NCBI GenBank assembly: GCA_026874595.1
Contig: CM049306.1
Span: 29,377,519 to 29,441,518, forward strand
Direction: 5' to 3'
Length of the DNA stretch: 64,000 bases
Origin: Sipunculus nudus
Taxonomy: Eukaryota; Annelida; Sipuncula; Golfingiida; Sipunculidae
The translations under genes were made by a program, and so were the position numbers. Below are positions 12,795 to 24,365 of this stretch, piece after piece. Below the pieces are notes generated by a model. The model saw nothing but the letters and a program-made list of their open reading frames with translations, was not told the DNA's origin and ran no database searches. Each line of letters starts with the position of its first letter. Position 1 is the stretch's first letter.

Positions 12795-14184
12795 TTTAAA
12801 TGAAATGTAAAAGAATGAGGTTGTTAATGAGTTTAGAGATCAACCTCAAGACATGGTTAGGACATTATCAATTTAACAGACCATATATCGTGTAAAATAA
12901 TTATCAGTTTATAGTGCTTCTCATAGTGCATTAATGCTGATTGGCTTTATTTTGTCCAGGTCATTTATTGTTACTGATATTTATTGGTTAATAATTTTAA
13001 AGATATGGGATAAATTATAACATTTTTTTAGGGAAGCTTACAAGATACACAATTATATACATTAACTTTCTGTTTCATTTCATCTGGCCTTCACAGATAG
13101 GGTCTCTCACTCACATGGCTTTTCTTTTTTTATGATAATGTTCCTTTAACAAATATTGCAATTTTTGAAAACTTTCAAACAAAAAGGCAACAACAATTTA
13201 TCTCATCCTTTTGAAAGAAAGAAACCATTTTTTCATTGAAATTAAATTTTAAGACTGGATATGTCCTAGGTTGTCCTTATGTCACTATATTGCTAACACA
13301 GTACCAACAGGGATGATTATAAAAGAATTAGAAATAGTGTTTTAGTTTCAGCCAAACCAGTTTTTTTGTTTGATATAAAGTGAATGGTTTTCCTGGATCC
13401 AAAACAGGTTTTTGATTTTTCAGCTGATACTTTTGTCACATTTAGGCAAGACATACAGTTTGGGACACACAGACTTGATGCCACAGGCAAATAGGTGCTG
13501 TTTATGTATGTCGTTTTTAAGCTTTTTTTTGACCTGTGAGTTTGCCTGCTTTGAGTTTGACATTTTAAACTAAACAGAGAGATTCACTGTAAATAAAATC
13601 ACATGATTTAGTGTAAGAGCATATGACAGCAAAGGATAATGAGGGTACCTGCTACCAAACCCCTGGGTTCCATGCAGTACATACATAATATTCTGATGTT
13701 TAGTTAGATGACATGCTTTGGGTAACTGTTTTATGCAAGATATTTTTTATGCAATTATTATTATATGTGATAACCATGAACCTTTGTTTAATGTTGGCCA
13801 TACTGTCATATATAGATAATGTATTCTTGTATATATGAGATATGTACACATTTGTAAATACATCATTTCATACATTATCTGTGTTGTGATTTTTTTAGAA
13901 ATTGTGTGTATGGGTACAAGTCTGTAAATATAATTTACATGTTACATAGATGTGCAAATTCACAATTTACAGTACGCAAGTAAGTTATCATTGGGTCCAC
14001 ACATTGCTTGGCTTACAAGCAAACCCTCAGCTGGTAGGCCTGCCTTGCGAAAGCTTATCCACGACAAGTCTTCTGCAGGACCTTTCTATGTATTTGTTGT
14101 GTAGTGAAATGAATCCTATCAATTTAATAGAAACCTGCATGTTAACTTTTTGACCAAAAGCAGTAATAATTATGCAGGACCAAC
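12795..14184. other. intergenic, nothing recognised
   Basis: AT-rich sequence with no supported gene. Two TGTAAATA elements near 13850 and 13920 resemble Pumilio sites and could mean the PRC1 3'UTR runs further, but this is weak. Confidence 0.6.
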
Positions 14185-14464
14185 TATATATGCTGTATAA
14201 TAATTTATGTGAATGCATTAAATTCAGTTCTTTTTGTATTTGAATTCCTGATTAAGGTATAACTAAAAATAATATTATTTCTATGTACTGAGAACTGAAA
14301 ACATGGTGCAGGCAACTAAATTATTTAATTTTAGATTATAAGTTGAGACATGATACCTGAAATTTTGCCAGCATGTCAGGAAGATACAAAAAATAGTCCT
14401 CAATTATTGAAATGGTGCATTTAACAGCACAAAATAAGTTCATATACCATATCATTAATAGTTC

Positions 14465-15441
14465 CAGGGGCGTAGCCAGAGGGGGGCTGCAAGGGGCCAT
14501 GCCCCCCCCCCCCCCCCGGTCGCATCCAGTACTCGCGTCCTTTTGGAGTTTTACCTGATCTAATACTTATGTGTATACATATATATATATATTTATATAA
14601 ATATATGTATATATATATATATGTATTTAATTGCCTTTGCTATCCAGATCCAGAGGGGGCACCTTCGGCACGGGCCCCCTGTTGAGCTGCAATATATCTC
14701 ATTTTATCTAATTTCCCAGTTTTCGTGATTAATTTTTGTTTTCATATTTTTTTGTTAATCATTAAATAGATATTATTAAAGTTATCTGCTGTTTATTACT
14801 TTCAAATTTATTAGTTGAGTTTAAGGATATTTATGATCAGCTGCAGAACAACAGGTCCTGGTTAGGGTCGAACCTTAACAATCACACGGCTCTGGTGACA
14901 CCGGTACTCGAACTCGTCTGTACTCTTAGGAGTCCTGTGTGCTGTCGAGACCACAAAACCCAGTAAAGTTTACCATAAGACTTCAACATATCAGTTATTT
15001 CACTCCGAGCATTACATTTAAAAGATAATATTTTGCAAGTTACAAATGTAAATGCGCCTTTGCGCCATTACCTTTTTGAAAACGATTGAAATTTTATATC
15101 CTAATTTTGAAGAATTGTTATTATTAAATATCGAACCTCTCTACAGTTTGACTACATAACGCAAAAAACATAAAGGAATAGTTTTTCAGCAACAGGAAAT
15201 CCTCATTTTTTTGTGAAAATTGCCTCAAAATGTTCTCTTTACATTGCATATTCAAAAAATGTCCCAATATGAGACATTTTTTATTGAAAATAAAAAAAAT
15301 TATATTATCATACACTAAAATATATTATGTATAGTAATGCATGTACATGCATATAAGCCCCCCCCCCCCCCCCCTCGGTTTTGAAATTTCTGGCTCCGCA
15401 ACTGATCATAGTCCCCTCCCTCAATCCTAGCTACGCCCCTG
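14465..15441. mobile_element. hAT-like non-autonomous TIR element
   Basis: It begins CAGGGGCGTAGCCAG and ends with the inverted CTAGCTACGCCCCTG. The flanks show AGTTC on both sides (14460-14464 and 15442-15446). The CAGGGGCG terminus is typical of hAT-family elements, but hAT normally makes an 8-bp target duplication and only 5 bp are visible, so the superfamily is tentative. The interior is AT-rich with C/G homopolymers, an (AT)n tract and a tRNA-like stretch, and has no transposase frame. Confidence 0.72.
14897..14958 (-). repeat. tRNA-like (SINE-derived?) fragment inside the hAT-like element
   Basis: The minus strand reads GTGGTCTCGACAGCACACAG and ..GAGTTCGAGTACCGG.., resembling tRNA A- and B-box promoters (B box GGTTCGANTCC with mismatches). 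It is too degenerate for a functional tRNA. Confidence 0.3.
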
Positions 15442-15624
15442 AGTTCTTTAAAGGAGTCGGGGCAAGAGCATAAACTGGAAACATTGACCCACAAAATCCA
15501 GAGTAGTGAATCCATTGGGATTTGGACCAACGGGGAGTGGAGATGTGTTGTTTCGATTACAAAACAAACACACTCTGGTCATTTTGAATCATTTGAGTGT
15601 GAATGGCCTGATAAAAAGGAAGGG

Positions 15625-15967
15625 TTAGGCAAAAAAAAATAAAAGGTATGGTTCTCAGGCACCGCCCGCATCAATTTTAAACCCCCGCATCAAAAATTTT
15701 GATTTTGATTTTCAATAGAAACTTACTAATTTTGAGCTTCAGCCACTCGGAAATTTCTGTCAAGAAAATAAAATCATCCAATTTCCTTTATTATGTGGTG
15801 CTTTTACATGTTTAGCAAAATAAATCTGTTATCATTATTCTTTTCTCTTAAAATTTGACATTTTTATCGAAACATACCAAAAAATTATAAATAAAAAAAA
15901 CGTCCGCCCGCATTGATTTCTGAATAAAAGTGCCTGAGAACCATACTTTTTTTTTATTTTGGCCTTA
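15625..15967. mobile_element. MITE family M1, copy 1
   Basis: Terminal inverted repeats: left AGGCAAAAAAAAATAAAAGG followed by TATGGTTCTCAGGCAC; right GTGCCTGAGAACCATAC followed by a T-run and ATTTTGGCCTTA. The subterminal CCGCCCGCAT is shared with copy 2 at 26923-27187. No coding capacity. Confidence 0.82.
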
Positions 15968-17399
15968 TATTTGGTGTGTGATACACTCAGCCGACGACGT
16001 TTGACTCGTGTACATCAGTATTTATATGTCCTAATTTTCTTTAGAATATATTTTCCATTTAATGGAGACCCGTGCATTGGTGACCAACAAATTAACTCAC
16101 CATATAGCGTGAAATGTCCTTTACTGGGACAGAGTTATTACGAATGAAGTATTACGATCCACATTTTACAATATGGGCTCCCACTGCTTCTTATTACCGT
16201 GTTCACTGCATGTCCAGTCGTCAGAATGACCGTGTGTTTCAGCCACTTTCAGGACACAGCTGTTGCAGTGTAGGGTTTTTTAACAGATAAACTAGAACAA
16301 CACAGCAATTAAAGTTTTTAAATGGCTCGAAAGGTCTGACCGAATTACAAATGATTTTATTACTACGCCAAAACATACTGCCAGTGTATTAATTAAACGT
16401 GATAAGAAGCAGGCATACCCCCCAGGTCACTATCCCTTCACCACCTGGATAGTGGCACTGGCCACCCTCTGTCTCATTCACGCGCTAATTAACAAGCCCT
16501 TCTGCCCTGGCCCAAAGGACAGCCTACTTTACCATAAGGGTGGCCAATTAATGGTTAAGTCCAAATATAGATGACAGGGGTCGTAGGTACGTCTGCTGTT
16601 TTACAGCAGGACACATGCAGCTGCTGCCATCTGTCGTGTGTAGTGGTCATCGTAAGTGCATGTAATAGCAAAATTGCGGTGCTACCGCTCAGTATATCTT
16701 TTGTTATATCATACTTCTAACAGGGATATCTACTTATACATTATTTTTTTTCAACTTCGATCCTGGTTTATTTCTTTTTTTATACCCTTTGGCAGGAATC
16801 ATTCCAAAGACGATGATCTATGCTGAAAATTTATATATTTTTTACAGATATTTGCTAGAGTGACAGACATGCGCTGTCAATTGTGGGTTATATATTTTGT
16901 TCGAAAATGTTCGAAAATATATGTATATTCGTATGTAAGTATACACCATATACAGTAAAATTGAACGTGAGTATCGAAATTTGGCATTGATTTATATTAA
17001 TGTTATACCTCTATCATAAAATGAAAGCACTGAATTTGTTAGGATATCAAGCTATAACAACATATAAATATAAGATGGATAGCATGCAGCTTGAAAACAA
17101 CCTACATGACCAAGTTGATTTCGTGCCGCTATTCACTGCCAGTGACCTCTCGCGGTGGGAACTGGCACTGTACATGTCTCTGCATTTGGATCTCAACGGA
17201 CTTTGTAATATGATCCAACCGTACAAATTTAGTAAAGGTCTCTTTTCCCCGTCATATGCCCAAAGTCTTAATTTGGTTGATTAAATGTCGTGGCCGCTGT
17301 CATAACGCACGATATCCTGATCCAGCCAGGGTATCCAACCTCGTATGTGTCGTTAAGACAGGCCGTTCAATTAGCGCCACCTGTCCTTCGTTGCAAGCC
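15968..17399. other. intergenic, nothing recognised
   Basis: Several short frames are open but none has a recognisable domain or flanking splice logic. Confidence 0.6.
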
Positions 17400-17480
17400 C
17401 AGGGGCGGATCCAGGATTTAGGAAAAGGGGGGGGGGGTCCAACCCAGGAGGACAAATGAAAACCCTAAAAAGGGGGATCC
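17400..17480. mobile_element. hAT-like element end (fragment)
   Basis: CAGGGGCGGATCCAGGATTT followed by a G-run and TCCAACCC. A closely similar end, GGGGCGGATCCAGAATTTAG, lies at about 42009. No partner terminus was found nearby. Confidence 0.45.
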
Positions 17481-17840
17481 AGGCGGCAAATTTTTGTCTG
17501 AAGCCCTTAAAAAAACGTTGTTTCTGAACTCTGCCTATGTTTTCAATGTCTGGGATTCTTGAAATTATTTTCAAGATTTTTTTTTTTGTTTTAGCGTTAG
17601 TTAACATTAGCTGCCAATATAAGTTTCTTTGATAACTACTAAAATGCATGTACATCTAACATATTGTGTGCTCAAATCATGTTCTTTCACAAGTCTCGGA
17701 GAACATATGTCCCATTTACTTTATTTTTTTATTTCCAAGGAGACATTACAATGCCTCTACTTTAGCTCAGACATTTTTTTATATTAAACATTTTAGGACT
17801 GATGCCCTGTCTGACTTTCTGGGTGCTCAAAATTAGATTT
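17481..17840. other. intergenic, nothing recognised
   Basis: AT-rich sequence without supported features. Confidence 0.55.
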
Positions 17841-17844
17841 GCTG

Positions 17845-18415
17845 CTTGTAGCTCACAAAATTCAGATCACCATGACCCAGTTTCAGTTGTTGATGGAGAT
17901 TTAGGGTGGACCTAAAATTTTATGTGAGAAGATTCAAAGTGGTCAAACTGTAATGATTTGTACCAATCAAAATTGCAGTGTTAAATTCGTGTGTTTCCTT
18001 TAGCTCACAGCATTAAGGTTACAGTGATCTAGTTTAGGGATTCGACAAAAACTTTCCAAAGACCTCTCTGGATGTTATTTAGAACCTAATTTCAGGTTTC
18101 AAAGGAGATTTGCCCAGGACTTTCCTGGATGTTTTGTTAAAATATTCTAGGGTTTACGGACATCATTTGAACCCAGTCAGACTGTCTGGATGTTAAGATC
18201 ATCTTATAGCCCTGTAGCTTGCAGAATATATGTCACCATGACTTTAGGTTTCCTTGAAGATATTTCCAGAAGCTCCTATGTTGCGTTAGAGGATTCCGGG
18301 CCTATTAGATACTATAAGTGCCAATCTGACATTCATGGTGCACAAGTCATTTTTTTCCTATAGCCGGTAGAATATAAATCACAGTGACCTAATTTCTTTC
18401 TGTTTTTAAGGATAT
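17845..18415. repeat. degenerate minisatellite, about 150-205 bp period
   Basis: Four diverged occurrences of TAGCTCACAG.AT...CA.AGTGACCTA at about 17850, 18003, 18210 and 18361. They look like old tandem units of one monomer. Confidence 0.6.
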
Positions 18416-19560
18416 TTACCTAAACAAATGACGTACAGTCTGCTGAGCTAAAAGAACAACAAACATGAGAAAATGACAGAACTTGAGACAAATCCAGAGC
18501 AAAAGATGTTCTGCCAGTGGAACAATCGCATATGCCAACAGGCTGTGTTATTTGTGTCATGAGATAAATAACAAAAATCAGTGTTAACACCTTTAGGGAA
18601 CTATCTGGACAGTTCCTGGACTTGGTGCTCGGATATGTGTCAAATTGCACAATGTATAGGTTTCATTTTTTACTCTTATATTAAGGTATCTGTAAAAGGC
18701 AAAGGCGCACATTGAAAAAACTCCTGTTCTTGTCAGCAATATTTCTCTGGGCACCAAACAACTAATGGCTCTGGACAGTGTTCTCCATCACCAGATAATA
18801 AAATTGAACTTGAAGCTTTCCTCAGAAAGTGTCAAGTGAAATATTTTTTTTACTCAGAAAGACCTGAGTGTACATTAGAATAGTGCAGGTTGGTTAATAT
18901 TTCCCTTAAGACACAGTCGGTCAGAAAATGGATCGCTCACACATCATCTTGAATTAGTCTCTGATCATGAAGAGGCGGATGTCCCAACTATTCCTCTTGT
19001 CCTTTTTTTGGGGTAAGAAATGAGCTGAAACAGATCGTTTTCATCGCTATTAAAACATATACTTGTATTGTGCTTTTCACATCTGATTGTGTCAAGTAGA
19101 CTTAATGAACTGTGGCTCAGAGGGAGAACTGGAGACAAAAACCGAGGTATATTCCAATTCATGATCCGACAGAAGAGTCGGCCAGCTAATATTTATGTTT
19201 TAGTCATTCATTTCTTGACTGGAAATGGCGTTACTTGCAAATCTGGACCACTGTACCAAAGCAACAACAATAAAGCAATTGTCTCCATAATCCACTCTTA
19301 GAGATTTCAGACGGATGAATAGAATATACAAGACTGTGCAATGCAGAAAAATACCTTGTTCAGGTATTAACCCGTGGAAATCCTAGCAACTGTCGATCAT
19401 TTGCGGTACACAATGTAGCATCATGCAATGAACAGAAACTTCACTTCATGATCTACCACCAATAAACACTTCTAACCAGGACCGTACCTTAAAGCATTCT
19501 ATAAGACATACACTATTTTCCCTAGTGTGTATGGTCTTGCAGGAAGCAGAGACTTTCATG
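18416..19560. other. intergenic, nothing recognised
   Basis: No supported gene, RNA or repeat was seen. Confidence 0.55.
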
Positions 19561-20016
19561 TAGCTTGAGTTCTAAGGATATTACGTTAAATGTTAATACA
19601 CTCTGGCATGTTGGCAGCCATACTAAATTTCGTAATCACCAAATACCTTATCGACCAAATAATTTCAAGAGATACCTTGACCTTGAAGACCCCCAAATCA
19701 ATCACCAAGCTGCATTCCTTGGTGAATTTTGGATGATTCAATGACATGGCCGCGATATCGGAGCCATATTAAATTCCACTTTAGCCTGAAAAGATACCGG
19801 CCTGATGATGATTTTTATTGTAGTTTTTTTTACCATTCAAAATTTAACAAAAGACAACAGAATCAATCATGTCTCAATTCTTTAGTGTGTTACTCATGAT
19901 TCAATTGTGCAGCTGCTATATTGGTAGCCATAATGGTTACCATGTTGAATTTTACCATAACCCAATACAGTATTGTCTTAAACTAGTTTCAATAGATCCT
20001 TTAACCCTTAAAACAT

Positions 20017-20640
20017 AGGCAAGACACCGAAACATCATCCCCTACCTTAATTCCTTGGATAGTCAGACATGGTGCAATGGTACAGTGGCCGTAATGGCAG
20101 CCATATTGAATAATACGATAACCAAATCCGGTATTGTCTTGAAAAAAGGTTTAAATAGATTCCTGACCTTGAAAACATAGGCAAATACACCAAAATCATT
20201 CCCTTACCTCAATTACTTTTTGAGTTATGTATGATTTTATGTTACGACGGCAATATTGGCAGCCATATTGAATATCACCAAAACAAAATACGGTATTGTC
20301 TTGTAAATGGTTTCAATAGATTCCTTGACCCCGAAAACATAGGCAAAGACACCAAAATCATTCCCCTACCTCAATTACTTTTCGAGTTATATATGATTCA
20401 ATGGTTCGGCGGCCATCTTGGATGCCATCTTGAATTTCACCCTTTCTGGCCACGATCCAGAATGTCTACCCAAGTTTTTTTTTTATTCCCATAAAGGTGT
20501 CCTACCTGGATCAGAAGTCAAAATTAGGGGTCATCTGATTGCACACAGGATCCCCCTCAGCCCCGGGACTATTTTAGTAAACGGTGTTTTGCAACCATGC
20601 AGTGACTCTTAAACGTCTACAAATAAGCCACCAACCACCT
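20017..20640 (+). repeat. 624-bp perfect tandem duplication, copy 1
   Basis: Begins AGGCAAGACACCGAAACATC and ends CCACCAACCACCT. In the stretches I compared it is identical to the next 624 bp, including homopolymers. Confidence 0.93.
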
Positions 20641-21264
20641 AGGCAAGACACCGAAACATCATCCCCTACCTTAATTCCTTGGATAGTCAGACATGGTGCA
20701 ATGGTACAGTGGCCGTAATGGCAGCCATATTGAATAATACGATAACCAAATCCGGTATTGTCTTGAAAAAAGGTTTAAATAGATTCCTGACCTTGAAAAC
20801 ATAGGCAAATACACCAAAATCATTCCCTTACCTCAATTACTTTTTGAGTTATGTATGATTTTATGTTACGACGGCAATATTGGCAGCCATATTGAATATC
20901 ACCAAAACAAAATACGGTATTGTCTTGTAAATGGTTTCAATAGATTCCTTGACCCCGAAAACATAGGCAAAGACACCAAAATCATTCCCCTACCTCAATT
21001 ACTTTTCGAGTTATATATGATTCAATGGTTCGGCGGCCATCTTGGATGCCATCTTGAATTTCACCCTTTCTGGCCACGATCCAGAATGTCTACCCAAGTT
21101 TTTTTTTTATTCCCATAAAGGTGTCCTACCTGGATCAGAAGTCAAAATTAGGGGTCATCTGATTGCACACAGGATCCCCCTCAGCCCCGGGACTATTTTA
21201 GTAAACGGTGTTTTGCAACCATGCAGTGACTCTTAAACGTCTACAAATAAGCCACCAACCACCT
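20641..21264 (+). repeat. 624-bp perfect tandem duplication, copy 2
   Basis: Directly abuts copy 1 with no gap. The lack of visible differences, beside old and diverged ~160-bp units, implies either a very recent event or an assembly duplication. Confidence 0.93.
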
Positions 21265-21299
21265 TCGGTCATATATGTTTTTTAGCTAACCTGTAAGAT

Positions 21300-22485
21300 A
21301 TGCGATGGTGTGGCGTCGTCCGTCGTTCGTCGTTAACCATTACTATCTAAAAAAAACGGCAGGAGCTAGCATCACCAAAATTTATGCAAAAACTCTGTCA
21401 TCTAAAAAATATCGGATTTGTTTTCGCTATCGACATTTACTTAGGTTTTATAGGGAAAAATCTTCTTCTCCGAAACTGTCCAGTCAAATTGTTCAATATT
21501 TCACAGAAAAATCTCTCTCAAGTTTGTTCGAATGGTTCCAGTTTGGTGAATTTTGGCCGATTTACAGGAAGCTGAACTTAGTCATTTTGGCCAAAAAAAG
21601 GATACAAAAATTACAATATCAGAAAAGGCTGGAGCTATCATCACCAAATTTTATGCAAATGTTGGACACGAGCCTCATATTTGAAAAAGGGACCTGGACA
21701 GCTGAGTGGTAAAACGCTCGGCCTTCTCCGCTGGCGACTCGGGTTGGATTCCCGGCGTGGCTTTGAGAATGGGTTGTTGTTGCCCGTCCAAGATCGGTGG
21801 TTTTCTCCAGGTCCTCCGGTTTCCTCCCCCTTACCGACTACCGAGCGCCAACATCCGAGCGATGGAGAGTGCCTCGTATTAGTTATTATAACTAGTCGTA
21901 CAATCCATGTAAAATAAATAAAGTTTATATTTAAAATTGAGGTATTGTTGGCGTTACCTGCATCGACCTCTTTTGTACGGGGGTCTTCGGTCATCAGTAC
22001 ATTAACCCATTTTTTCTCAGGAATATCGGGCGCAAGCATCCCCGAATTTTATGCAAAAATTGGTCACATATCAAATGGTGTGGGATTGAGCTGTTTGTGG
22101 CGCCATCTGCATTTGGGGTGGGGGGGGGGGGGGAGCTAAAAAAAACTTCAGCCATTCAGCCAAATTGTGCAATATTTCACAGAAATGGTGCAAGAGACAA
22201 GCTCTCTCAAGTTTGTTCAGATTGTTCGGGTTTGATGAATTTTTGACAAGTTACAGGAAATTGAACAAAATAATTTGGCCAAGTAAGCATACTAACATAA
22301 TAATCTCAGAAACGACAGGAGCTAGCATCAACAAGTTTTGTGCAACTGTGGGTCACATGCCTCATATTTGAAATTGCACTTTTTGTGGCGCCACCAACAT
22401 CGACCTGTTTTTTACAGGCAAAAACACTATAATTTTAGCCTCTTTTAGCTTTAAAATGTTTTATGAAGAAACTGTCAAGCTGAAT
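21300..22485. repeat. degenerate tandem repeat array interrupted by a SINE
   Basis: Units marked by (A/G)GGAGCTAGCATCACCAA.TTTATGCAAA near 21360, 21625, 22025 and 22318. The later ones add TTTGTGGCGCCA(C/T)C followed by CATCGACCT. Period is about 290 bp once the SINE is removed. It starts with GTCGTCCGTCGTTCGTCG, a common flank of such invertebrate arrays. Confidence 0.65.
21687..21926 (+). mobile_element. tRNA-derived SINE
   Basis: The 5' part is tRNA-like (Ser/Leu type): A box within GCTGAGTGGTAAAACGCTCG and B box GGGTTGGATTCCCGG. A body containing GGTTTTCTCCAGGTCCTCCG and TTTCCTCC resembles the conserved central domain of widespread metazoan SINEs. The tail is AATAAATAAAGTTT. It is flanked by ATATTTGAAA (21677-21686) and ATATTTAAAA (21927-21936), a near-perfect target duplication. 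The pol III promoter lies within the head, and retrotransposition would rely on a partner LINE. Confidence 0.85.
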
Positions 22486-23500
22486 TGTATAATTTTTCAG
22501 AAGACTTATCCTAGGGTATAGGTTTTTTCAATTGTATAAGAACAGATTTGGTTCGTTGATATTGGGCACAGAAAGCTGAAGTTGGTCTTGTGGCTATTAG
22601 TAAACCTATTTCGAACTGAGGGCTGCAATAGTCTTCTTCTGTAAAACTGCTTTTTAACTTCTGTACCTTCTGAGGATTGCCTCTTTAATATTCTAAACAT
22701 TTTGAAAAAAAAATCCTATGAATATGTCAACTAAAAAAAAGAATTGTAGCCTAAGTCTTTCAGTATGTGTTAAAGGGACATAATCAAATATTATGCCTAT
22801 AGTATAACACTATCAGTTCAGTTTTGCTTTATACACAAATTTTCCAGCAACACCATCCCAGCACACTCTCATTACCTTGTATACGACTGTTTAATACCTT
22901 GTTATGGCTCTGTGTGTTAGTAAACACTGTCCGGGAGTCAGTTTACCATAACAAGGCCGCATGACCGGAGGTCCGACTGTGAGCCGCAACACGCGGTGTT
23001 TTAGCCAGTTGGAACATGTATTACATTTTTTGGCCAAGTCAGTCGGGGCATCTCCTGATTGACACGTGTTGTGGCTCCGTGATGCACACTGCCCCACGGG
23101 CTGTGTTTATGTTAACACCTGCGATCGCGCCCGGTCCACTGTTTTTTAACACTCGTTTACAGGAGTAAGCAAAGGGTTTCAAAGCAATATTTTGGCAGGT
23201 ACAGGTTTATTCTAAAGGGAAGAAGGTATTTTTAGTGTTAATTCAACATGCTTTATAGGTGATTGGGCCCTTTTAACAGATTTACCAACAGGCTAAAGTT
23301 GTGTCTGTATCTATAAATAGCTTGGTAGACTGCCAACTGTATCAGATTAGGCAACAGGTCAAGAGTTCACTCAGTGCACCAAGGTACATGTCAAGAGTTC
23401 ACCAAGTGCAGTAGATGCAGCTGGCAGTTTTGTTCCGGTTTACTCGGGGCAACTGCCTTCCTCACATGAGCTTGGTCAGCCCAGTGCACCTGACTCAAGA
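22486..23500. other. intergenic, nothing recognised
   Basis: Includes a locally CpG-richer stretch (about 22910-23130) without a convincing reading frame or core promoter. Confidence 0.55.
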
Positions 23501-23520
23501 AAAGTTTGATGTATTTGCCT

Positions 23521-23975
23521 GACATTATGACTTCTCCATGCATCTTTGATGGCTTTCTCGTACACAAGACTGGTGTCACCACCTACAATATATTTTGCAC
23601 AGCCTATGTCCCTGCTTCTCAGAAGGGATATAATATATCAGTCTGAAATTGTGCATATATATACATCTCGGATAGCTTCGTTGTATATAAGACTGGTGGC
23701 GCCACCTACAATCATACAATCATTTTTGTACAGTGTATGCTCCTGCTTGTTTCTCATGAGAGATTTGACATATTGGTCTGAAATTATGCATGCCCATACA
23801 TCTCAGATAGTTTTGTTGTATTCAAGACTTGTAGCGCCATCTACAATTGTTTCATGCATGTGTGCACATAGCCCAAGAGTGGTTTAAAGCATTTGTCTGA
23901 AATTTTGCACGACCATACATCTTCGATGGCTTTTTCGTACGCAAGACTGGTGTCGCCAACTACAATCATTTTTTG
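23521..23975. repeat. GGTGGCGCCACC satellite, four units (free-standing)
   Basis: Four units of roughly 115-140 bp: CTGAAATT(T/G)TGCA..CATACATCT..GATGGCTTT..CGTA..AAGACTGGTGGCGCCACCTACAATC. The same monomer forms the centre of the Helitrons at 47827-49306 and 50964-52103. I found no Helitron ends around this array. Confidence 0.78.
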
Positions 23976-24179
23976 TGTTGTGTGCACCCATGCCAGTATT
24001 TCAGCAGTAACGTTTGTGTAATTGGTGCTTGTACTAGGGTTCAAAATGTTTAGTCCTTGCATTGTACATGTCATACATGTATTCGAAAAGTAACGGCCCA
24101 GCATGGAAGCATTATACCAGACGTATATCCAATAGCACAGGTTCGCATTAGGCCTGAAGGCTTTGCTTTTCTATTTGTC

Positions 24180-24365
24180 AACATGGACGCATGTCCTTTG
24201 TTAACTATCAGCGTATAGATAAGTAAGCTCTTACATCCCTCACAGATAAACTTCTCTTGGCAAACTTACCTATAGTTTATTAATTACTAGACGGGATAAG
24301 CCAGAAATCACATAATTCTACACATAAGGCTGGTGAATGGCTGGCTTAATTTCTGAGGCAAATAT
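24180..24365. repeat. dispersed repeat family R2, partial copy
   Basis: TTAACTATCAGCGTATAGAT..AAGC.CTTACATCC.TCAC and TAAGCCAGAAATCACATAA followed by GGTGAATGGCTGGCTT resemble parts of 54420-54845 and 62771-63210. Confidence 0.6.

Larger units (their letters stand above)
14185..15513 (+). repeat. repeat family R1, copy B, split by an insertion
   Basis: Homologous to 3881-4251. The left part is 14185-14464 and the right part 15442-15513 (GGGGCAAGAGCATAAACTGG onward). The 977-bp insertion between them is a TIR element, so R1 is older than that element. Confidence 0.78.
19605..21264. repeat. minisatellite with ~160-bp unit
   Basis: GG(C/T)(A/G)GCCAT(A/C)TTGAA recurs about every 153-172 bp (near 19613, 19766, 19924, 20096, 20259, 20422 and again in the duplicated block), with CGGTATTGTCTT and AAAACATAGGCAA in the same register. 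The short frames that occur twice here are by-products of the duplication. Confidence 0.8.

Noticed and set aside
14897-14958. Functional minus-strand tRNA gene
   Set aside because: B box mismatched, no complete cloverleaf, and it lies within a TIR element.
20231-21236. Duplicated 87- and 64-codon frames as a repeated small gene
   Set aside because: They lie in minisatellite units, contain no domain, and are repeated only because of the 624-bp duplication.
22891-23097. CpG-richer stretch with a Cys-rich minus-strand frame
   Set aside because: Frame is short and shows no known spacing of cysteines. No promoter elements or exons nearby.
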